From positions 1 to 11,426 of the forward strand of contig JANXSA010000027.1 in assembly GCA_025352915.1 (NCBI GenBank): a DNA stretch of 11,426 bases. Direction: 5' to 3'. This DNA comes from Rhodospirillales bacterium. Lineage in GTDB: Bacteria > Pseudomonadota > Alphaproteobacteria > Acetobacterales > Acetobacteraceae. A model generated the notes under the pieces. It searched no databases. It was given only the letters and a program-made list of their open reading frames with translations, and was not told where the DNA came from. The translations under genes were made by a program, and so were the position numbers. The first letter of the stretch is position 1, and each line of letters opens with the position of its first letter. This document shows, piece by piece, positions 1 through 4,924 of this stretch.

Positions 1-47
1 ATTCTTTATGGGTCAACATCAATGCGGGCTGGTATAACTCGCGCTGA
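1..47 (+). CDS. C-terminal end of an upstream gene (partial)
   Basis: Reading from base 3 gives SLWVNINAGWYNSR and then TGA at 45-47. The stop lies 5 bp before a perfect terminator hairpin, which is the normal layout for a gene end. Alternating hydrophobic and polar residues suggest a closing beta-strand. Fourteen residues are too few to name a family. This is inferred to be a real gene tail mainly because of the adjacent terminator. Confidence 0.4.
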   Translation, partial: SLWVNINAGWYNSR

Positions 48-52
48 ACCCA

Positions 53-90
53 AAAACGGCGCGGGGAGCAATCCCCGCGCCGTTTTCATT
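53..90 (+). terminator. Intrinsic terminator, perfect 15-bp hairpin
   Basis: Bases 53-67 pair perfectly with 72-86 around a GCAA tetraloop (GNRA class). The stem is GC-rich and closed at its base by AAAA/TTTT, so the T-run itself forms part of the stem. Because of the A-run on the left it could work on either strand. It closes the gene whose stop is at 45-47. Confidence 0.85.
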
Positions 91-93
91 TCG

Positions 94-123
94 TAGGTCG
101 GATAAGCGAAGCGCCATCCGACT
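94..123. repeat. REP-like palindromic repeat
   Basis: GTCGGAT at 97-103 pairs with ATCCGAC at 116-122. An inner GCG/CGC stem (106-108 with 112-114) closes a 3-base loop. The element matches the widespread proteobacterial intergenic motif 'GTAGGTCGGATAAGCG...CATCCGAC'. It sits directly after the terminator, a usual place for REP elements. Genome copy number cannot be seen from this window. Confidence 0.7.
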
Positions 124-160
124 CTTTGGTTCGGCGCAAGATGTTTCTAGAAAGCAAGAC

Positions 161-184
161 CTTCTTTTTGTGAACAAAAAGAAG
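161..184. repeat. AT-rich perfect inverted repeat
   Basis: CTTCTTTTTG (161-170) and CAAAAAGAAG (175-184) are perfect reverse complements around TGAA; a further T-A pair can close the loop. A second A-run (186-192) and ACTTC follow, so on the minus strand the order is T-rich tract, then hairpin. It could be a terminator for minus-strand transcription coming from the GIY-YIG gene at 583-269. Similar hairpins are common between genes in related GC-rich bacteria. Confidence 0.5.
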
Positions 185-214
185 CAAAAAAACTTCATCT
201 ATTCAAGAAAATCC

Positions 215-250
215 CGTCATCCTGAGCGCAGCGAAGGACCCACGCTTCTT
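215..250 (+). repeat. Interspersed palindromic repeat, copy A (HPERSEG type)
   Basis: The copy begins CGTCATCCTGAGCGCAGCG. Translated on the plus strand it gives the RHPERSEGP signature that marks a very common bacterial intergenic repeat. TCCT (220-223) pairs with AGGA (235-238), enclosing a CG/CG inner pair. It matches the copy at 594-630 at 32 of 36 positions, plus one inserted T. It lies just past the stop of the GIY-YIG gene. Confidence 0.75.
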
Positions 251-270
251 CTTCCTTCCTTCCTTCCTTC
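251..270. repeat. CTTC tetranucleotide microsatellite, 5 units
   Basis: There are five exact tandem CTTC copies. On the minus strand (GAAG/GGAA) the tract follows and partly overlaps the TGA stop of the GIY-YIG gene at 271-269, so slippage would change the 3' UTR and hardly the protein. Confidence 0.9.
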
Positions 271-583
271 ATTCCACCAACCCCGGGTACAAATCCTCCC
301 AAAACGGATTGCCCGCAACAATCAATGTAATCTTGCGCGCTCGAAGCCACCCCTTGACCTGCTTCTCCCGCAAGATCGCTTCGTCCATCCCCCCATACAA
401 CTCAAACCAAACCAACACCCGGCACCCATACCGCGCCGCAAATCCACCACCCGCCCCAACGCGATGCTCCCCCACCCGCCGCACCAGATCCGACGTCACC
501 CCAACATACAAAGTCCTGCCCCGTCCACTGGCCACAATATAGGCCGCCGCCTGCCGCCCCTCTTGCCCCATCACCGCTACCAC
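269..583 (-). CDS. Single-domain GIY-YIG nuclease family protein
   Basis: The 104-residue protein is nearly all one GIY-YIG catalytic domain, the size of the UPF0213/YhbQ-like group. The two signature strands are AAYIVAS (Y15, in place of GIY) and LYVGVT (YVG at 26-28, in place of YIG). The conserved Arg and His fall in LVRRVGEHR (R35/R36, H40). The metal-binding Glu is probably E73 in LREKQVKGW, and an Asn (N92) precedes the terminal FWEDLYP. Members cut DNA as structure-specific or homing-type nucleases; the role of this small group is poorly known. The start could be GTG at 583, with AGGGGGG close upstream, or ATG at 571, which removes four residues and leaves the domain whole. It has no partner gene and is enclosed by direct copies of a palindromic repeat (215-250 and 594-630). 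No inactivating lesion is visible. Confidence 0.85.
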   Translation of the reverse strand: MVAVMGQEGRQAAAYIVASGRGRTLYVGVTSDLVRRVGEHRVGAGGGFAARYGCRVLVWFELYGGMDEAILREKQVKGWLRARKITLIVAGNPFWEDLYPGLVE

Positions 584-593
584 CCCCCCTTTT

Positions 594-630
594 CGTCATG
601 TTGAGCGCAGCGAAACACCCACGCTTTCTT
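594..630 (+). repeat. Interspersed palindromic repeat, copy B (HPERSEG type)
   Basis: This is a direct repeat of the 215-250 copy, sharing CGTCAT, TGAGCGCAGCGAA and ACCCACGCTT. The differences from copy A are GT for CC (600-601) and AC for GG (615-616). These two changes pair with each other, so the TGTT/AACA stem (599-602 with 614-617) is kept. It lies just upstream of the GIY-YIG start, and on the minus strand it encodes the FRCAQHDE signature. Confidence 0.75.
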
Positions 631-705
631 CGCCCCCAGCCGCGCCACTTTCATCCAGCCTGCCGCCGTCCGATATCCATACTGTAGATCCTCAGGGTAT
701 CCGTC

Positions 706-884
706 ATGCCCACCATCCAGCTTTGGGGCAACTCGGTCGAACTCCAGTTCGAGGGCGACCGCCTCGTCATAGCCCGCAGCCATGCCCAACGGACGCCGCT
801 CGCCGACCTCTTCGCCCGGTGCCGCCCCGACAGCCGGCCCGAGGCGGTGGATTTCGGCCAGCGGCCGGCCGGGAAGTCATCTGA
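706..884 (+). pseudogene. Degenerate MazE/AbrB-type antitoxin
   Basis: The ORF starts MPTIQLWGNS, the first strand of MazE-like swapped-hairpin DNA-binding antitoxins, then jumps straight to VELQFEGDRLVI, the last strand of that domain. The usual middle (LAVRIPKA... to the GT/PVEL turn, about 20-25 residues) is missing. The tail RTPLADLFARCRPDSRPEAVDFG matches the antitoxin C-terminal toxin-binding region. After VDFG the open frame continues as QRPAGKSSERGA to 897. Moving one base, codons 864-884 read A-G-R-E-V-I-stop, the typical family ending, so one base was probably lost near 856-863. Two lesions, one in the DNA-binding fold and one in the tail, indicate a dead gene. No MazF toxin follows: GTGGCGCGT at 887 reads M-A-R but stops after six codons. 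The internal deletion and frameshift are read from sequence; the family call is from pattern recognition. Confidence 0.72.
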
Positions 885-1037
885 GCGTGGCGCGTGAGAT
901 CGTTTGAACGTGCTTGCATGCATCCCGCTCGGATTCAAGCGTTAGGTTTTTTCAACTAGCTGGTCTATGCGTGCAGACGGCGCAAAAAGTGCGGTCTAGG
1001 ATGAAGCGTAGTCGCTGTGTGACGCTTGGGATCTGCC

Positions 1038-1679
1038 ATGTTGAAGCGTGCCACCATCTACTTTGCTCTGTTCGTGGCGTGCGTGTCCCACGTGCCCGCG
1101 CAGTCGCTTAATGACCCAGACAAGCAGCTCCCTCCAATTGAGCTAACGGACTTTATCTACGAAGTGCTACCGGTGGACGGGTTCTCCAAGATCGGCTGGG
1201 ATTACCTTGTCGATCACCCCGCCATTTCTTGGCAGACAGATGGAACTGAGTCGAACAACGTCGCGATGCGCAGAGAGGGCGTGGTCCGCCTTTCGCACAT
1301 GGGCGCGATGCCAAAGGTTTTGCGATGAAAATGGGAAGACCTGCCGTGGTCAATTGCTCTTTTTACTAATCAAAATCCAAAATTCGGACCAGAGCGAATT
1401 TTGCTTCAGCCATCCGGCAAAAAAAATGACTCTTGCTTTGGATATTTATATACAGGATGCCACTTCCATGACGTCAAATTGCTTGAGCATCCCAAACTGA
1501 TATATCGATTAGTATGTGATGCATATCTTGGAGCGGACCCAACACATGTTTATGAGGTCAGCGCAATCGACAAGAAAGCCAGCTTGGTAGTTTACAAGTC
1601 ATCAAGCGGAAGCGGAGGATCGTCAGCTTGGTTGGAAATCCGGCCCTTATCGGACCAATCATCCGCGTGCACCCCATGA
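1038..1679 (+). pseudogene. Secreted hypothetical protein interrupted by an in-frame TGA
   Basis: ATG at 1038 (or TTG at 1026) opens MLKRATIYFALFVACVSHVPAQ, a clear Sec signal peptide with likely cleavage after PAQ. The mature part begins SLNDPDKQLPP and runs to VLR, then TGA at 1326-1328. The same frame stays open from 1329 (KWEDLPWSIALF...) to TGA at 1677-1679, reading as one continuous protein of about 213 codons. The second half holds three cysteines (KNDSC, YTGC, RLVCD) and ends SSAWLEIRPLSDQSSACTP. I recognise no family. A nonsense mutation is the simplest reading; the alternative is that only the 96-residue N-terminal part (from 1038) is made. G+C over 1381-1560 is 74/180, or 41%, far below the flanking genes, which suggests horizontal acquisition. 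No convincing ribosome-binding site is seen. Confidence 0.6.
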
Positions 1680-1819
1680 CGCCGGCATCCGCCTCGCTCG
1701 GCACGGCCCCAGGCGACCTGCCCAACCTCCAAGCCCACCACGACCGCATGCTCGCCCGCCTCGCGGTACAACGCACGATCGAGCTCGAACGCGCGATCGG
1801 CTACGAACTGCCCGCCTGA
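1676..1819 (+). CDS. Small ORF, possible gene remnant (47 aa)
   Basis: ATG at 1676 overlaps the stop of the preceding gene as ATGA, an arrangement that permits coupled translation. The product MTPASASLGTAPGD... ends in an amphipathic stretch, RMLARLAVQRTIELERAIG, then YELPA. Base composition returns to high GC here, unlike the gene before it. It could be a small real protein or the C-terminal scrap of an older native gene truncated when the AT-rich segment arrived. The frame is open further upstream, to 1628. No family is recognised. Confidence 0.25.
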   Translation: MTPASASLGTAPGDLPNLQAHHDRMLARLAVQRTIELERAIGYELPA

Positions 1820-1849
1820 TACCAGCCCTCATGCCACACCAGAAAATAA

Positions 1850-1907
1850 GCCCTCTCCCCTTGGGGGCTTGAGCCGCGAAGCGGATCAAGAGTTGGGTGA
1901 GGGGTAG
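1850..1907. repeat. Long imperfect REP-like hairpin
   Basis: The inner stem is 1868-1877 with 1881-1890 (9 of 10 pairs, GAA loop). The outer stem pairs CCCTCTCCC with GGGTGAGGG (8 of 9). The overall look, CCCTCTCCCC...GTTGGGTGAGGGG, is a widespread intergenic repeat type. No T-run follows, so a Rho-independent terminator is unlikely. The whole 1820-1991 gap holds this element and nothing else I can support. Confidence 0.65.
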
Positions 1908-1991
1908 CCACATCAACGCCGCCCGCCACTGCAAAATATTTTTCCTATCTATCGCTTGCACCGGTAAGGCGAACCTGTTAAAGAACGTATC

Positions 1992-2867
1992 ATGAACAAT
2001 CGCGCAGCCCACACCGACCTGCATGGTGCTCCGCCGCGCGCGGTGGCCGAGGTCGCCGCGCGCCTGCACGCCAGCCTCGCCCCGCTGCTGGCCGTCGCCG
2101 CCCGTTTCCGCTTCCTGTTCAATCTCATATCGCCGCGCTGGACCCACATCTCGCGTGTCCACCAGCTTTTTGACCAGCTGCTGGCCCTGCTCGACATGTT
2201 CGCCGCCGGCCACATCCCGCACGCGCCTGATCCGCGGACCGCATGCCGCCCCCCCGCACCCACTGCCGCACCCGCTGCCGCCATCCCCGCCCAACCGGCG
2301 CCCGGCCCGCTATCGCGTCATGTCGCCCGCCATCGCGCGCAGCCGGCGCCCGCAGTGCCGCATACCTGGCTTCAATCCGCCGGCCGCATTGCACTCGTCC
2401 CCGCGTTCGGCACATCCGCGCTCGGCACATCCGCCCCGGCATTCGACGCTGCGTTGCCTGCCGCGGCGCGCCGTCCGTGCCCTCAATCGCGTTTTGCGCA
2501 AATTCGACTACTGGCATATCGGGCAAAATTGCGCGCATTTCAATACGATATCGAAATTAATATCTCCGCCCGAGCTAAACCCGCCGCACCCCCCAGAACA
2601 CATGCGTCGACGCCTTCACGAACCCGTCGAGATCCGTCCGATGCGCCGTCGGTTGACTCCATTGCCCCAGCGGGATGTACGGAACATCCTCGAACGCCGC
2701 CAATTGCATCTCCCGGCATATCTTCTGTTGCTCGGCCAAGCCCGGCGCCCGGAACCACGCCTCCCGCCCGGCCTCCAGCGCCGGAATATCCGGCCAGCCG
2801 AACCACGCCTTCGCCCCGTTCGCCCGCAACTGCACGCTGGTCGGATCGGTGCCGCCGGTCCCGGTGA
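1992..2867 (+). CDS. Pro/Ala/Arg-rich hypothetical protein, 3' end unresolved
   Basis: ATG at 1992 opens MNNRAAHTDLHGAPPRAVAEV, followed by helical, leucine-rich sequence with LFDQLLALLDMFAAGHIP near residues 57-76, and then a long low-complexity Pro/Ala/Arg stretch. This helix-then-proline-rich layout resembles lineage-specific hypothetical proteins of Acetobacteraceae; that is recollection, not a search. The open frame runs to 2867, overlapping about 290 bp of the convergent binding-protein gene that ends at 2575, so the true 3' end is doubtful. In the +1 frame the region around 2500-2560 reads FDYWHIGQNCAHFNTISK, which looks more protein-like, and a third frame stops at 2558-2560. A frameshift between about 2240 and 2480 followed by decay is plausible. 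The part up to about 2240 is the most credible. Confidence 0.4.
   Translation: MNNRAAHTDLHGAPPRAVAEVAARLHASLAPLLAVAARFRFLFNLISPRWTHISRVHQLFDQLLALLDMFAAGHIPHAPDPRTACRPPAPTAAPAAAIPAQPAPGPLSRHVARHRAQPAPAVPHTWLQSAGRIALVPAFGTSALGTSAPAFDAALPAAARRPCPQSRFAQIRLLAYRAKLRAFQYDIEINISARAKPAAPPRTHASTPSRTRRDPSDAPSVDSIAPAGCTEHPRTPPIASPGISSVARPSPAPGTTPPARPPAPEYPASRTTPSPRSPATARWSDRCRRSR
2401..2430. repeat. 15-bp tandem duplication
   Basis: CCGCGTTCGGCACAT (2401-2415) is followed by CCGCGCTCGGCACAT (2416-2430), one mismatch apart, and then the first bases of a third unit. The length is a multiple of three, so the reading frame is kept; in the 1992 frame it gives a repeated GTSA-type unit. Confidence 0.8.
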
Positions 2868-4140
2868 TGCGGGTGTTGAACGCATTCCACCCGCCTTCGC
2901 TCGCCGGCTTGCTGACCGACCGCCGGGTCAGCAACGTCCCCCAATCGGTCGACACCATCTGCACATTCAGCCCAATCTTCTTGAACATGCTGTCGCACAA
3001 CGCCGCCATCGCATGCATCTGCGGCTGGTCGGACGGTGACATCAGCAGCACCGTCTCCCCGGCATAGCCGCTCTCCTTCACCAGCGCCCGCGCCCGCGCC
3101 AGGTCGCGCGGCCCGGTCAGCTTCTCCATCCCGGCATCGGACGCAAACGGCGAGCCCACGGTGAAATACCCCACCGGAATCCGGCCATAGCGCGCCTGCT
3201 CGCCCAGCACCGCGGCGATGAACTCCCGCTGATCCACCACATGCAACAACGCCTGCCGCAGCTTCTTGCTGTTGAACGGCGGTTGCATGTGGTTCATGAA
3301 CAACCCGCCGATCAGCCCAAATGGATCGGCCTCGGCCAGTTGCACATTCGGATTGCGCCCCAGCATCGGCAACAGGTCAAACAGCGGCTGGTCCACCCAA
3401 TCCACCTCGCCGTTCATCAACGCACTCGCCCCGGTGCCGGGATCGGGTTGGATCAACCACTCCACCCGCTCGAAATTCACCACCTTGCCGCCCGAAGTAT
3501 TGCTCGGCGCCTCGCCCCGCGGGGCATAGCGGTCGAACCGGGTGTAAACCGAACGCACCCCGGAATTCCACTCCGCCGCCTGGAACACGAACGGCCCGCT
3601 GCCGATATACTCCTTCACCGGCTGGCTCGCCGGCACCAGCGCCATCCGCTCCGGCATGACGTAGCAACCCTGCGCCAGGGCATAGAGCATCTGCGGAAAC
3701 GCCTCCTTCAGCCGGATACGAAACCGCCGGTCATCGACCACGCCGATCTCGTCGGCAATCGCCAGCAGCCGCTGCCCATAGGTGTTGCGCTGCCCCCAGC
3801 GATTGATGCTCGGCACCACATCGCGCGCCAGCACCGGCACCCCGTCATGAAACACCAGCCCGTCGCGCAGGGTGAAGGTCCAGCTCAACCCATCGCCCGA
3901 CACCTCATGCCCCGCACACATCTGCGGATGCGGTCTCAGATTGATGTCGGTGCCATACGGCGTGTCCCACACCATCAACGCATGGATGCCAACCACGATC
4001 GCCGTGGTCCAGATCGGGTCCGGCGACGAATACGCCGCCGCCGGCACGAATTTCAAAACCTTGTCACTGCCGCGCGCCAGCGCCGGCCGCGCCAGCCCAC
4101 CAGCAATTGAGGCAGCAAGAAGATGACGACGGGTCAACAT
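2575..4140 (-). CDS. ABC transporter substrate-binding protein, family 5 (peptide/nickel type), Tat signal
   Basis: This 521-residue periplasmic binding protein belongs to the DppA/OppA-like SBP_bac_5 family, which delivers peptides, nickel chelates or other small solutes to an inner-membrane ABC permease. The start ATG at 4140 has AGGAG nine bases upstream and opens MLTRRHLLAASIAGG. The twin arginine before a hydrophobic run indicates Tat export, with cleavage near LARG (about residue 23). The family signature lies at residues 82-115 (GDGLSWTFTLRDGLVFHDG, then VVPSINRW). Later landmarks are YIGSGPFVFQAAEW and the C-lobe SKKLRQALLHVVDQREF. The protein reaches a normal C-terminus (THVFWGVRRV). 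The frame stays open upstream to 4785, but that extension lies antisense to the protease gene and is not protein-like. No permease or ATPase gene adjoins it, so this is an orphan receptor and its ligand cannot be read from sequence. Confidence 0.93.
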   Translation of the reverse strand: MLTRRHLLAASIAGGLARPALARGSDKVLKFVPAAAYSSPDPIWTTAIVVGIHALMVWDTPYGTDINLRPHPQMCAGHEVSGDGLSWTFTLRDGLVFHDGVPVLARDVVPSINRWGQRNTYGQRLLAIADEIGVVDDRRFRIRLKEAFPQMLYALAQGCYVMPERMALVPASQPVKEYIGSGPFVFQAAEWNSGVRSVYTRFDRYAPRGEAPSNTSGGKVVNFERVEWLIQPDPGTGASALMNGEVDWVDQPLFDLLPMLGRNPNVQLAEADPFGLIGGLFMNHMQPPFNSKKLRQALLHVVDQREFIAAVLGEQARYGRIPVGYFTVGSPFASDAGMEKLTGPRDLARARALVKESGYAGETVLLMSPSDQPQMHAMAALCDSMFKKIGLNVQMVSTDWGTLLTRRSVSKPASEGGWNAFNTRITGTGGTDPTSVQLRANGAKAWFGWPDIPALEAGREAWFRAPGLAEQQKICREMQLAAFEDVPYIPLGQWSQPTAHRTDLDGFVKASTHVFWGVRRV

Positions 4141-4211
4141 GCGGCAAGTCTCCTGCGTGGGTGGGAGCGAACCGTCCAGCCTGGCGCCCGCTCTGCGACG
4201 AGTGGTGCGCG

Positions 4212-4241
4212 AGCCTAGCGGCATTGCCGGTACCCTGCCAA
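4212..4241 (-). promoter_or_regulatory. Candidate sigma-70 promoter for the 4140 binding-protein gene
   Basis: On the minus strand, TTGGCA (4241-4236) and TAGGCT (4217-4212) are separated by 18 bp. They would start transcription about 65 bases before the ATG at 4140. The -35 is a good match and the -10 moderate. This is inference only. Confidence 0.3.
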
Positions 4242-4246
4242 CAAAC

Positions 4247-4275
4247 TTGGCGCGGTTTCGCCGCGATGGCATAAA
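4247..4275 (+). promoter_or_regulatory. Candidate sigma-70 promoter for the CPBP protease gene
   Basis: TTGGCG (4247-4252) and CATAAA (4270-4275) are 17 bp apart, giving a start about 18 bases before the ATG at 4300. It lies back to back with the minus-strand candidate, within the only divergent gap available to both genes. Confidence 0.33.
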
Positions 4276-4299
4276 GCCGCCACATCGTCGGGAGCAGGC

Positions 4300-4923
4300 A
4301 TGGCGCCGGAGAATACGGTCACCCCATGGCGTGCCCTTGCGGTGGCGGTTTGCTGGTACGCCGGCGCCGCGATGGCCGGCGTGCCGTTCGTGCTGCTGGA
4401 GAATGCCGGCCGGCTTCCGCCATCCATGGGCGCGGCACTGACCGCCCTGGTGGTGCCGGCGGTATTGCTGTTGCCCACTCTGCGCGCCGGTCTCGCGCGC
4501 GCGCTGCTGCATCCGCCAATGGCCCGCCCCGTGCGCGTCGGCTTCGCCTTCGTGCTCGTGCTGATCGCCAACAAGGCGATGCTGGCGTTGCTGCCGGTGC
4601 CGGTTGCCGAAATGGCGCCCACTGGATTGAATTTCTGGGTCGTGGTGCAGTCGGCCGCCATCGCGCTGGCAGCCCCTGTGGCCGAGGAGCTGTTCTTTCG
4701 TGGCTGGCTCTGGGCCCGCCTGTCCCGGTCCTGGTCGCCAAACGTGGTGGCGACGGTGACCGGCGTCGCCTTTGCGTTGGCCCACGCCCAGTTCGCCGCC
4801 TCGGTGCTGCCGATCACCGTGGCGCTAAGCTGGCTGCGCCTGCGTGACGACAGCCTGCGCGCGCCCTTGGCCCTGCATCTCGCCATGAACGTCTTCGCCG
4901 TCGCCGTCACGCTTTCGCGCTAG
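4300..4923 (+). CDS. CPBP family (CAAX/Abi-like) intramembrane metalloprotease
   Basis: The protein is a 207-residue polytopic inner-membrane protein with all three CPBP/Abi motifs. The first is EE at 129-130 with R134 (AEELFFRGW); the second is FALAH, with F158 and H162; the third is HLAMN, with H193 and N197. In the family, the Glu and His residues bind the catalytic metal and cleave peptides within the membrane. Hydrophobic segments lie near residues 10-30, 44-60, 80-100, 112-126, 147-165 and 190-205. Bacterial members range from bacteriocin self-immunity to membrane-protein processing; nothing here identifies a substrate. ATG at 4300 is preceded by GGGAG at a 5-base spacing. It is transcribed divergently from the binding protein at 4140. 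Its stop lies one base from the stop of the convergent dehydrogenase, so there is no room for a terminator between them. Confidence 0.9.
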   Translation: MAPENTVTPWRALAVAVCWYAGAAMAGVPFVLLENAGRLPPSMGAALTALVVPAVLLLPTLRAGLARALLHPPMARPVRVGFAFVLVLIANKAMLALLPVPVAEMAPTGLNFWVVVQSAAIALAAPVAEELFFRGWLWARLSRSWSPNVVATVTGVAFALAHAQFAASVLPITVALSWLRLRDDSLRAPLALHLAMNVFAVAVTLSR

Positions 4924-4924
4924 C

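Noticed and set aside
170..604. Plus-strand ORF of 144 codons
   Set aside because: It reads through a palindromic repeat (RHPERSEGP) and lies antisense to the convincing GIY-YIG gene; low-complexity Pro/His-rich product.
1719..1898. GCCCAAC and GTTGGGT as the two ends of an attC site
   Set aside because: They are about 180 bp apart, longer than usual attC sites, with no paired inner boxes; the second lies inside a REP-like repeat, so chance in GC-rich DNA is likely.
1659..2294. Minus-strand ORFs of 211 and 111 codons
   Set aside because: Glycine/arginine-rich shadow of the GC-rich plus strand, with no domain or ribosome-binding site.
4141..4785. N-terminal extension of the minus-strand binding protein
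   Set aside because: It lies antisense to the protease gene and is not protein-like; a Tat signal and a good ribosome-binding site mark the start at 4140.
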